Below, in pieces: positions 44,831 to 52,871 of a stretch of 55,028 bases of DNA (position 1 is its first letter; every line of letters begins with the position of its first letter). The stretch comes from Verrucomicrobiota bacterium (GTDB lineage Bacteria > Verrucomicrobiota > Verrucomicrobiia > Opitutales > Opitutaceae). The position numbers were made by a program, and so were the translations under genes. The DNA lies in the NCBI GenBank assembly GCA_016871775.1, contig VHCI01000005.1:1-55028 (forward strand). The letters run 5' to 3'. The notes beneath the pieces are model-generated. The model was not told the origin of the DNA. It ran no database searches and saw only the letters and a list, made by a program, of their open reading frames with translations.

Positions 44831-46057
44831 TCAGAGCTCCCCGCGGTGCAGGCGCTCCACCTCGTCGAGCGCCACCCGGATCACCTCGATCGAGCGTTTC
44901 CCGCGGGAGTAGGTGATCAGCAGGTGGCCGTCGTGCTCGATGACGTGCGGGTACTGGACGCTGCCCGAGGTGTGCCCCGCGTCGAAGGCGCCGCCCGCGG
45001 CGTCCACCGGCACCGGGAGGCGCCCCATCCGCGTGAAGGTGACCCCGTCGGCGGAGGTGGACAGGCAGAGCGGATTGCGGCCCTTGGGGTTGGCGTTGCT
45101 CACCAGCGCGTAAAAGCCGCGCGAGGTGCGGAGGCAGAAGAACTTCGAGGTGGCGTCCGGGAAATTCGTCTTCTCCGTCGCCGACCAGGTCAGGCCGCTG
45201 TCGGCGGAGACGGCGCGGTAGAAGCGGCCGGAGCGGGCGTTATCGCGGAACAGCCCCAGCAGGCGCCCGTCCGGCAGGGTCCACCAATCCGGCTCCTCGG
45301 GCCGGAATCCGTCGGCGACCGCCTCGGTGACGATCGGGGAGCGCCGCCACGCGTCGGGGCGGGTCACGCCGCCGCTGAGCAGGAAGACGTTGCGCTGGTA
45401 ATCGGGGGCCCGGCAGATCATCCCCCACTCGCCGTTGGGCAGGCGGGCCGGGGGGAAGTTGTTGATCGCGCCGTCGGCGATGACCCCGAGCGGCTTCCAC
45501 TCGCCGGCCTCGGGCAGCCACTCCCAGCCGTGCAACTGGAGGCTGGGGCCGAAGAAGCGCACGCGCCCGCCCTGGTAGGCCTCGTCGTGGCTGGCCAGCG
45601 CGAGAAGCTTGCCTTCGCGCAGCCAAAGCCCCCGGGCGATGTAGCGGAAGCCGTCGCGGGAGGGCGGCCCGGCGAGGAGGCGCGGCTCGCTCCAGCGGAG
45701 CCCGTCCGCACTGGTCGCGAAGCGCAGGTGCTGCGTGGGGTGGTCCTCGACCTGGCGGCCGTGGCTCCACATCGCCCAGTACCGGCCCCCGAAATGCGCG
45801 AGGTAGGAGTGCAGCCGGAAGTTCCACTTGCCGGGGTCGTGGAGGTCGGCGTGGTCGAAGATCACGGCTTCCATCCCGCGGACGTCGTGCGGGCCGCGGG
45901 TGACGAGGCCGTGGCCGCCGCGGAGGACGGGCAGCCGGGCGTAATCGATCCGCCCGGGATCCTCGCCGGAGCCGGCGAGACGGAGCATCGGGGGCAACGT
46001 GGGGGCGGCGACGGCCGCGCCCGCGGCAAAGGCGGCGAGCAGGAGGAGGGACTTCAT
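44831..46057 (-). CDS. secreted BNR-repeat (sialidase-fold) protein, copy 1
   Basis: A 408-residue protein with signal peptide (MKSLLLLAAFAAGAAVAA) and a beta-propeller-type sequence. Asp-box motifs are visible (SADSGLTWS, SADGLRWS). It matches copy 2 (50649-51893) along its whole length: IARGLWLREGKLLALAS, INNFPPARLPNGEW, WWTLPDGRLLGLFRDNA and LVSNANPKGR recur. No FRIP motif or arginine triad of true sialidases is evident, so sialic acid cleavage is doubtful; glycan hydrolysis or lyase action is likely. The ATG at 46057 starts the signal peptide. It is between sulfatase and symporter genes, 40 bp and 43 bp apart. Confidence 0.85.
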   Translation of the reverse strand: MKSLLLLAAFAAGAAVAAPTLPPMLRLAGSGEDPGRIDYARLPVLRGGHGLVTRGPHDVRGMEAVIFDHADLHDPGKWNFRLHSYLAHFGGRYWAMWSHGRQVEDHPTQHLRFATSADGLRWSEPRLLAGPPSRDGFRYIARGLWLREGKLLALASHDEAYQGGRVRFFGPSLQLHGWEWLPEAGEWKPLGVIADGAINNFPPARLPNGEWGMICRAPDYQRNVFLLSGGVTRPDAWRRSPIVTEAVADGFRPEEPDWWTLPDGRLLGLFRDNARSGRFYRAVSADSGLTWSATEKTNFPDATSKFFCLRTSRGFYALVSNANPKGRNPLCLSTSADGVTFTRMGRLPVPVDAAGGAFDAGHTSGSVQYPHVIEHDGHLLITYSRGKRSIEVIRVALDEVERLHRGEL

Positions 46058-46097
46058 CGGCGGAGGAGAGCGATCGCGGGGGAAGGGGAGGAAGGAC

Positions 46098-47432
46098 TCA
46101 GCGGGGGCGCGGCGGGGGTCCGACTTCGCGCTCCCAGTCCGCGAGCGCGCGCCGCAGGTCGGCCACGACGGAGGGCTGGCCGGCGGCGAGGTCCGCCGAC
46201 TCCCCGGGATCGGCGGCCAGATCGAACAAGGCGGTTCCGGCCTGCTCCGCAATGAGCTTCCACGGCCCGCGCCGGACCGCCCGGGCGGTGCCCGTCCGCC
46301 AGAACACGGTGCGCGCGGGCAAGGGCTCGCCCCGCAGGAGCAACCCGCTCAGGTCCGTGCCGTCTACGGTCGGGGCCGCCACGCCCGCGAGGGACGCGAA
46401 GGTCGGGAGCAGGTCCATCGACAAGGCCGTCGCCGCCGAAACCCGGCCGGGGGCGATCCGGCCCGGCCACCGGGCAATCGCGGGCACGCGGTGTCCCCCC
46501 TCGTGCAGGTCCCCCTTCTGGCCGCGCCAGGGCGCGTTGCTGCCCACCCACGAGTAGGCGCCGTTGTCGGAAGTGACGAACACCAGCGTGTTCCCGCGGA
46601 GGCCCGCGGAGTCGAGCGCCGCGAGGATCGCGCCGACGCTCGCGTCCACGCCCTCGACCATCTCCCGGTAAGCCCGGGGGAAGTCGGTCTTCGGCAGGGG
46701 ACCGTACTTGCTGTCGCCTTCCCACGTGCGGCCCGGCGTGCGATGCGGCGGGTCGCGCGGACCCTGGAAAGGGAAGTGGACCGCGAGCTGGGGCACGTAG
46801 AGAAAGAAGGGCCGCTCGCGGTGCCGGCGAATGAAATCAACCGCGGCCCGCGTCACCACGTCGACCAGATAGCCCGGCTCGTCGGCGAGGCGCTGGTCCC
46901 GCCACCAGTCGAGGTTCCCGTCGCGGGAGACGTGGGAATGGTAATCCGGGTTGTTGTTGGCGACGCGGCTCTCGTGGAAGCCCTGGTCGTTGGGACCGAA
47001 GCGGGTGACGTGGCCGACGTGCCATTTGCCGAAGACCGCGCTGCGGTAGCCGGCGGGCGCGAGCGTCTCGGCGATGGTCACGCGGTCGAGCGGGAGACCC
47101 TCGGTGCGGTTGAAACCGATGGCGCCCTCGATTCGGTGACGCTGCGGATACTGGCCGGTAAGGAGGGCGGCGCGGGTGGGGCTGCAGACGGCGCCGTTCG
47201 AGTGGAAGTCCGTGAACCGCAACCCCTCCGCGGCCAACCGGTCGAGGTGCGGGGTGCGATGCCACGTGCTGCCGTAACACCCCAGATCGCCGTAGCCCAG
47301 ATCATCGATGAGGATGAGCACCAGGTTCGGCGGCCCAGGCGCGGGGGTGACGGCACGAGCGTCCGTGGCGCACGCCAAGGAACCCGCCACGGCGACGGCG
47401 AGAAGGATCCGGAGGCGACGGGCGGGCTTCAT
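46098..47432 (-). CDS. secreted arylsulfatase-family sulfatase
   Basis: A 444-residue type I sulfatase. After a signal peptide (RLRILLAVAVAGSLACATDA) come the metal-binding DD (43-44, LIDDLGYGD) and the formylglycine site C83-S-P-T-R87 (CSPTRAALLTG), the C-x-P-x-R rule. The cysteine must be oxidised by a formylglycine-generating enzyme not seen in the window. It presumably removes sulfate from a glycan imported or degraded by the locus. It precedes BNR copy 1 by 40 bp and follows the TonB receptor after 128 bp. Confidence 0.94.
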   Translation of the reverse strand: MKPARRLRILLAVAVAGSLACATDARAVTPAPGPPNLVLILIDDLGYGDLGCYGSTWHRTPHLDRLAAEGLRFTDFHSNGAVCSPTRAALLTGQYPQRHRIEGAIGFNRTEGLPLDRVTIAETLAPAGYRSAVFGKWHVGHVTRFGPNDQGFHESRVANNNPDYHSHVSRDGNLDWWRDQRLADEPGYLVDVVTRAAVDFIRRHRERPFFLYVPQLAVHFPFQGPRDPPHRTPGRTWEGDSKYGPLPKTDFPRAYREMVEGVDASVGAILAALDSAGLRGNTLVFVTSDNGAYSWVGSNAPWRGQKGDLHEGGHRVPAIARWPGRIAPGRVSAATALSMDLLPTFASLAGVAAPTVDGTDLSGLLLRGEPLPARTVFWRTGTARAVRRGPWKLIAEQAGTALFDLAADPGESADLAAGQPSVVADLRRALADWEREVGPPPRPR

Positions 47433-47441
47433 CGGAGGAAG

Positions 47442-47507
47442 GCGGGCGCCCCCGGAAAGGCCAAACGCCGCTCGGCTCCGTCGGTTGGGGCGAAGCGGAG
47501 CGCCCGC
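47442..47507. repeat. nested inverted repeat between receptor and sulfatase genes
   Basis: gcgggcgc (47442-47449) pairs with gcgcccgc (47500-47507), and a smaller 6-bp stem (gctccg / cggagc) lies inside. No T-run is present, so it is not a standard intrinsic terminator; it may be an mRNA processing or stabilising structure between the two genes. Confidence 0.35.
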
Positions 47508-47560
47508 TGGCAGGGCGAAGCATCCAGGGCAGATGCCGCACGCGGGGCCCTCATCGGGAC

Positions 47561-50527
47561 TCAGAACCGCCCCGTGAAGCCGACGTTGAAACGCCGGCCG
47601 TAGTCATCGGCGAAAGTCACGCGACCCTGGTCGTCACCGGTGTAGTTCTGGGGCCAGTTGTTGCCGAGGTTGATGGCGTCGAAGTAGACTCCGAGCCGCG
47701 GGCTGAAGGCGTACTTGACGCTGAAGTCCGTCGTCTCGTACGGCCGGAAGCTGCTCTGGGCGAAAACGTTCGCGTTGTAGCTGCGGAGCTGGGCGCTGGT
47801 GGAGCGCCACGCGAGCCGCGTCTCAAGCTTGCGCCACCGGTAGGTGAGCCCGGCGTTGGCCGTCCGCGGGATGAAGCCGGCGAGGGCGCGCGCGCCGCCC
47901 GCGTAGATGCCCTCCGTCCGGAGCGAGGTGTAGTTGCCGAAGACCGTCAGCCCCTGCAGAAGCCGGGGCAGGAAGACGAGCTGCTGGGAGTAATTGATCT
48001 CCCAGCCCTCCACCTTGGCCTTCCCGCCGTTGGAGGTCGTGTTGAGGGTGAAGCCCCCGAAGTCGCCGCCGAAGCCGTTGTCGGCGCCGAAGTCGATCTC
48101 ATCGCTCGTGCGCACGAGGAAGTTGGTGATGTGCTTGCGGAAGTAACCGGCCGACAGCAACCCGGCGGGCTCCAGGTAGTACTCGAGCGTGAAATCGTAG
48201 TTCAGCGCGTGCTGGGGGCGCAGGCCCGCCGCGTTCTGGGTCACCGTCCCGAGGCCGGTGGCCGCGCTGTAGCTGACGGTCGTCGTCGGGTAGAGGTCCG
48301 TCATATTGGGCCGGGCCGCGCTGGTCGTGACGCTCGCCCGGGCGGTCAGGTTCGGCCGGATCGCGTGGCGCAGGTGGAGGCTGGGGAAATAGTCGTCGTA
48401 GCTCCGCTGGCGGCTCACGCGGGCCACGGTGGGGCGGCGCGGATCCGCGTTGCGGGCCGTGGCATCGACCTCCGTGCGCTCGAAACGTACGCCGCCAAGC
48501 ACATTCAGGCGCCCGAGCTGCACGCGGAACTGGCCGTAGGCGCCGAGCACGTCCTCGGTGAGCTCCCTCACGTCGGGCGCGGCGGTGACGGAGGTCCCCT
48601 CCGGGGTGAACCATCCGGGCTGCGCGCCGAAGACCTGCCACACCGTGGGAAAGTGGACGCCGGGCAGGTCGGGCCAGACCCCGTTGCGCTGGTCGAAGAG
48701 CGGGTGCGCCGGCTCCCTCCGGATGAACTGCGCGAGGTTGTCGTCGTTGGCCCCGGTCGCCGCGACGGTGCCGGCGACGCCGTCGGGGCCGGTGAAGGTC
48801 CAGTTCGGGCGCGCGACCCGCAGGACACGGTCCTGCTGCCGCCACGCGCCGCCCAGCTTCAGCTGCGCCGCCCACGTCCCGCGCAGCTCCCGGGTGTAGT
48901 CGAGCTTGGCGTTGAGCATCGTCTCATCGCTGCTTTCGGGCTGCTGGAGCAGGCGCGCCCGGTAGTTGCGCCAGTCGGTGTTCATCCCGATGGAGGGGCC
49001 GAAGGTCTGGCGGAAGACGGGGCGCGAGCGGTTGTCGCGGGAGTCGACCGACATCCCGATCAGCGGTTGGAAGGCGAGGTTGAAGGTGCGGAGGTTGCTC
49101 GCGAAACTCGAGGGGTTGTAGGTGAAGCGGCCGGAGAGGCGCTGGTCGCCGCCGAACCGGTAGTCGGCCCCGATCTCCCCGAGGTACTGCCGGCCCAGCT
49201 TCACGTTCCACGTGCCCTCGCTCACCCAGGAGACCGCGAGCATCTCGGTGAAGCTGTCCGTGAAGCCGGGGGCGACGCCGGCGACCACGTTGGTCGCGCT
49301 GCGCGGCTGCGCTCCGGCCTCGATCTGCGCCCGGCTGACGCGGGTGTAGTCCGCCACCTGGGTCGGGCCCGCGGGCGTCCCGGCGAACACCTGCCGCGGA
49401 CTGTCGAAGTAATAGTAATTGTACTGGAGCTTCAGGTAGGTGCTGAGGCCGCTCGCCGGCCGGTAATCGAACTTCAACCCGCCGCCCATGCGCACGCGCC
49501 CGTTGACGTTGGAGAGGCTGCGCGCCTGCGTCGCACGCCCATCCGGCTGGTTCCGCACCGTCTGCACGCGGTCCCGCGGCGCCTCGGTGTCCGTGTAGCT
49601 GAGCGACACCGCGAGGCCGAGGTCGCGGTTGCGCCCGAGGCGCGTGAGGTAGGTCAACGCCGCGTTCGGCGTCGGGTTCCGGAGGTCCGCGCGGAAGGCG
49701 TTGTAGTTGAAGCCGACGCGGTAGGTGAGGACGTCATCCTTGAAGTCGAGGGCGGACTTGGTGACGAGATTGGTCGCGCCGCCGATGGAGTCGGCGGGCA
49801 TGTCGGGCGTGGGCGCCTTGGTGACCTCGACCTCCTTGATGAACTCGGCCGGAATCTGGTCGCTCTGCGCGCCGCGGTCGCCCTGGGTGCTGAAGCCGGA
49901 GAACGCGCCTGCGGCCCGCACACCGTCGACGTTGAGGGCGCTGAACTCGACCGGTGTGCCGCGGATGCGAATGCCCACGACCTCGCCGTTCTCGATCTCG
50001 CCGGTCACTCCAGGCAGACGCACCATCAGATTGCCGATGTTGCCATCGGCCACGCTGCCGAAAGCGTCGGTCGACACGACGTTGACCACATTGGCGGCGG
50101 TGCGCTGGCGGGTGAGCGACGCCGCCTCACCCTCGCGGTCCGCGGAGACGGTGAACGCCGCGAGTTGCAGCGCCCCGGGCGAAAGCGGGACCTCCACCGT
50201 CGCCGTCTGCCCCGGGCGCACTTCGACCACGGGGGTGGCCACCTCCAGACCGGTGTAGAACACCCGCAGGCGGCGGGAGCCCGCGGCGACCGCCTCCAGT
50301 CGGAAGGCCCCGTCCCGGTCCGTGAACACGCTTGCGCCGCCATCCACGGCGACCTCCGCCCCGGCGAGGTACGCGCCGGTGGTCGCGTTGACCACACGGC
50401 CAGCAACGGAGCCCCGCGCGCCAGCCTCGGCGGCGGACAGGGCGGGGAGGGAAACGCGGCCAGCCGCCACAAGGGCGAGCACGGCGAGAAGCGGGCGCAG
50501 ACGGCGCAGGATGGGGTGGCAGGACAT
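47561..50527 (-). CDS. large TonB-dependent receptor of the glycan locus
   Basis: A 988-residue outer-membrane receptor: signal peptide (LLAVLALVAAGRVSLPALSA), a carboxypeptidase regulatory-like domain (about 37-110, GSVAGRVVNATTGAYLAGAEV), a plug with NVVNVVSTDAFGSVADGNIGN and VRLPGV, and a barrel ending in RRFNVGFTGRF. The plug style is that of TIGR01782-type carbohydrate receptors of Caulobacter and Verrucomicrobia. It probably imports oligosaccharides produced by the secreted enzymes. The ATG at 50527 starts the signal peptide. One copy of the shared 15-bp box lies 96 bp upstream. Confidence 0.92.
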   Translation of the reverse strand: MSCHPILRRLRPLLAVLALVAAGRVSLPALSAAEAGARGSVAGRVVNATTGAYLAGAEVAVDGGASVFTDRDGAFRLEAVAAGSRRLRVFYTGLEVATPVVEVRPGQTATVEVPLSPGALQLAAFTVSADREGEAASLTRQRTAANVVNVVSTDAFGSVADGNIGNLMVRLPGVTGEIENGEVVGIRIRGTPVEFSALNVDGVRAAGAFSGFSTQGDRGAQSDQIPAEFIKEVEVTKAPTPDMPADSIGGATNLVTKSALDFKDDVLTYRVGFNYNAFRADLRNPTPNAALTYLTRLGRNRDLGLAVSLSYTDTEAPRDRVQTVRNQPDGRATQARSLSNVNGRVRMGGGLKFDYRPASGLSTYLKLQYNYYYFDSPRQVFAGTPAGPTQVADYTRVSRAQIEAGAQPRSATNVVAGVAPGFTDSFTEMLAVSWVSEGTWNVKLGRQYLGEIGADYRFGGDQRLSGRFTYNPSSFASNLRTFNLAFQPLIGMSVDSRDNRSRPVFRQTFGPSIGMNTDWRNYRARLLQQPESSDETMLNAKLDYTRELRGTWAAQLKLGGAWRQQDRVLRVARPNWTFTGPDGVAGTVAATGANDDNLAQFIRREPAHPLFDQRNGVWPDLPGVHFPTVWQVFGAQPGWFTPEGTSVTAAPDVRELTEDVLGAYGQFRVQLGRLNVLGGVRFERTEVDATARNADPRRPTVARVSRQRSYDDYFPSLHLRHAIRPNLTARASVTTSAARPNMTDLYPTTTVSYSAATGLGTVTQNAAGLRPQHALNYDFTLEYYLEPAGLLSAGYFRKHITNFLVRTSDEIDFGADNGFGGDFGGFTLNTTSNGGKAKVEGWEINYSQQLVFLPRLLQGLTVFGNYTSLRTEGIYAGGARALAGFIPRTANAGLTYRWRKLETRLAWRSTSAQLRSYNANVFAQSSFRPYETTDFSVKYAFSPRLGVYFDAINLGNNWPQNYTGDDQGRVTFADDYGRRFNVGFTGRF

Positions 50528-50622
50528 AGGGGAAAGGGGGGGGCCTAGGCAGGGGCCGGGAGGGGTAACGGCAGGAGAAGCCCCCGCGGGACCCGGCGCA
50601 GAGGCGAAATTGCTAACAAGAT

Positions 50623-50637
50623 GGGGAAAAAGGTAGC
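50623..50637 (-). promoter_or_regulatory. shared box, copy A (upstream of the TonB receptor)
   Basis: ggggaaaaaggtagc on the plus strand (minus-strand reading GCTACCTTTTTCCCC), identical to copy B. It lies 96 bp upstream of the receptor start. See copies B (51951-51965) and C (54733-54747). Confidence 0.7.
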
Positions 50638-50648
50638 ACCGCCCCGGG

Positions 50649-51893
50649 TCAGCCACCGCCGACGCCGCCAAGGTCCGCCACCCGCACGCGCTGGATCTCG
50701 ACCGACTGCTTGCCCCCCGAATGCGCGACGTAAACGTGCCCGTCGTGCTCGTAGACGTGGGGGTAATCCACGTGGCGGCCGCCCACCAGGTAGAACAACT
50801 GGTCGAAGACGATCCCGTCGCGGCTCACCGCGAGCGTGAGCGGGTCGCGGCCCCGGGGGTTGGCGTTCGACACGAGGACGTAGCGGCCGTCCCGCAAGCG
50901 GAGGCCGTGCAGCTTGGAGCGGGCGTCCGGGAAGTCCGTCGCGACCGGGCGGCTCCAGGTGCGGCCGGCGTCGGTTGAGAACGACCGGAAGATGTAGCCA
51001 CTCTTGGCGTTGTCCCGGAACAGGGCCACGAGGTTGCCATCGGGCAGGGTCCACCAGATCGGCTCCTCGGCCTTGAGGGCGACGTCCCCGCCGGCGCCGC
51101 CCACCACGGGCACCGAGGTCCAGTCGTTGAGGGCACGCACGCCGCCGATGAGCAGTTCCACGCCGGTCCGATTGTAATCGTGCTTGCGCCGCGTCATCGC
51201 CCACTCGCCCGTCGGCAGGCGCTGCGGCGGGAAGTTGTTGATGGCGTCCTTCTGCACCACGCCGGCGTCGTCCCAGCGGTCGGCGGCGGCGTTCCAGCGC
51301 CAGGCCCGCAGCTCGAGGCTGGGACCGAAGAACCCGGCGGCCTCGTCGAGCGACGCGAGCGCGAGCAGTTCGCCGTCGCGCACCCAGAAGCCGCGGGCGA
51401 TGTAGCGGAGGCCCTCCTTGCGGCGGGTGTTGTAGTGCGGCGAGTCCGGGCCCGAGCCCGGCGGGTAACCGGTGAGGAAGCGCGGGGCCTCCCAGCGGCG
51501 GCCGTCGGCGCTGGTGGCGAACTTCACGACCTGCCCGACCATATCCTCGATGCGCGGGCCGTCGCTCCACATCGCCCAGTAGCGGCCGGCGTGGTGGATG
51601 AGGTAATTGTGCTGGTTGACGCCGCCGACGTCCTTGGCGAGGCGGCCGGCCGGGACGGGCGTCCCGGGGCGGGCGCGCACGTCGCTGACCACGACGTGTT
51701 CGACCGGGAGGCGGGGCAGGCGCGCGAAATCGATCGCGTGGGAGTCGGCGGGCAGGCCGGGCACCGCCAGCATCACGCGCGAGGCCGGGTTGCGCGCCGG
51801 ATGCGGCGGGCCGGAGACGGGGTTCGGATGGGCGGCGGCGAGGGGCGGCAGGGCGGCCAACAGGCCGAGGAGCAGGGCGGCAGGGGTACGCAT
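50649..51893 (-). CDS. secreted BNR-repeat (sialidase-fold) protein, copy 2
   Basis: A 414-residue paralogue of the BNR protein at 44831-46057, with signal peptide (ALLLGLLAALPPLAAAHP). Shared blocks are IARGFWVRDGELLALAS, INNFPPQRLPTGEWAM, WWTLPDGNLVALFRDNA and LVSNANPRGRDPLTL; an Asp box is STDAGRTWS. As in copy 1, sialidase signature residues are not evident. The two copies probably attack related linkages of one glycan. The ATG at 51893 starts the signal peptide. It is downstream of AraC on the same strand; copy B of the box lies in the short gap. Confidence 0.85.
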   Translation of the reverse strand: MRTPAALLLGLLAALPPLAAAHPNPVSGPPHPARNPASRVMLAVPGLPADSHAIDFARLPRLPVEHVVVSDVRARPGTPVPAGRLAKDVGGVNQHNYLIHHAGRYWAMWSDGPRIEDMVGQVVKFATSADGRRWEAPRFLTGYPPGSGPDSPHYNTRRKEGLRYIARGFWVRDGELLALASLDEAAGFFGPSLELRAWRWNAAADRWDDAGVVQKDAINNFPPQRLPTGEWAMTRRKHDYNRTGVELLIGGVRALNDWTSVPVVGGAGGDVALKAEEPIWWTLPDGNLVALFRDNAKSGYIFRSFSTDAGRTWSRPVATDFPDARSKLHGLRLRDGRYVLVSNANPRGRDPLTLAVSRDGIVFDQLFYLVGGRHVDYPHVYEHDGHVYVAHSGGKQSVEIQRVRVADLGGVGGG

Positions 51894-51950
51894 CGGGGGA
51901 AGAATCCGGCGGGGGCGCCGGCGGGACGCAGGAGAATTACCTCGCAAGAA

Positions 51951-51965
51951 GGGGAAAAAGGTAGC
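51951..51965 (-). promoter_or_regulatory. shared box, copy B (upstream of BNR protein copy 2)
   Basis: ggggaaaaaggtagc, identical to copy A, 58 bp upstream of the BNR copy 2 start and just past the AraC stop (51975). The flank cgcaagaa is similar to copies A (aacaagat) and C (cgccaaac). Confidence 0.7.
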
Positions 51966-51974
51966 GGGTGGCCC

Positions 51975-52859
51975 CTACCCTTCCTGCCGGCGCCGGTACT
52001 CGCCGGGGGTGAAGCCGTAGCGGCGCCGGAAACAGCGGATGAAGTACTGCACGTCGGAGAAGCCGCAGCGGCAGGCGACATCGGTGACGTTGTAACGCAG
52101 GTCCCGCAGGAAGTGCAGGCTGCGCTCCAGCCGGATGCCGTTCACGTAGGCCCGGAAGTTGCAGCGCGCGTGGGTGTGGAAGAAGCGGGAGAAATGGCTG
52201 GGGTGGCGCTGAAAGAAGGCGGCGGCACCCTTGCGGCTCAGCTGCGGGTCCGACCAGTGGTCCGAGAGGTAATCGCAGACCGACTGCCAGAGGACGCCCC
52301 GCCCCGCGCGGTCGTGGGCCGGGGCCCGCGCGACCAGCCCCGACAGTTCGGCCAGCAGGAGTTCCGCCAGCATCCGGAAAGACCGCTCCCCCACCCCGGG
52401 CGCCGGCGCGTCCCGCAGGAGTTGCAACAGGTGCTCGCCCTTCGCCCCGAGCGTCTCCCGGGTCAGCCATTCCGCCTCGTAACCGCCGGCGACGCTGCCA
52501 TCGCTGGCCATCCCCTCGCGGGCGTAGAGCGTGAGGCGCGTCGCGTCGGGGCGCAGCACCACCCCAAGCGAGCGGTAGGGTTTGCGCGGCACCGGGCAGA
52601 TCCAGGTGCAAGGGGCCAGGAACAGCACCTGCCCCGCCGCCAGGTCGAAGACCACCTCGCGCCCCTCCTCGACGGTCAGGAAACGGCCCCGTCCCTCGGT
52701 CACCACGATCAGCCGCGGCGCCTCCATAAAGAACGCGGGCTGCGCCTGCCGGGGACGCTCGCTGGAAAGCACGCGGCGGACCGGCAGCTCCGGGGGCGCC
52801 TTCAGCCAGCACCCGAGGGCCTCGAGGATCCGCTGACGCTCTCGCGGGACCGTCGGCAT
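51975..52859 (-). CDS. AraC-family transcriptional regulator
   Basis: A 294-residue regulator. The C-terminal third has the two helix-turn-helix units of AraC (CNFRAYVNGIRLERSLHFLRD, then VTDVACRCGFSDVQYFIRCFRRRYGFTPGEYRRR in pieces); the N-terminal part (about 30-130) has a cupin-like strand pattern with VEEGREVVFDLAAGQVLFL, likely the ligand-sensing domain. It likely senses an inducer from the glycan and activates the locus. It starts 12 bp after the oxidoreductase stop, so they form an operon, and copy B of the box lies 10 bp past its stop. Confidence 0.92.
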   Translation of the reverse strand: MPTVPRERQRILEALGCWLKAPPELPVRRVLSSERPRQAQPAFFMEAPRLIVVTEGRGRFLTVEEGREVVFDLAAGQVLFLAPCTWICPVPRKPYRSLGVVLRPDATRLTLYAREGMASDGSVAGGYEAEWLTRETLGAKGEHLLQLLRDAPAPGVGERSFRMLAELLLAELSGLVARAPAHDRAGRGVLWQSVCDYLSDHWSDPQLSRKGAAAFFQRHPSHFSRFFHTHARCNFRAYVNGIRLERSLHFLRDLRYNVTDVACRCGFSDVQYFIRCFRRRYGFTPGEYRRRQEG

Positions 52860-52871
52860 CGTGACGGCCGA

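Noticed and set aside
43111-44916. A long plus-strand open frame opposite the sodium:solute symporter
   Set aside because: The translation is Glu/Arg/His-rich without motifs, while the opposite strand encodes a convincing SSS transporter.
44831-51893. Naming the two BNR proteins as sialidases
   Set aside because: They have Asp boxes but no visible FRIP motif or catalytic arginine triad, so only the fold is supported.
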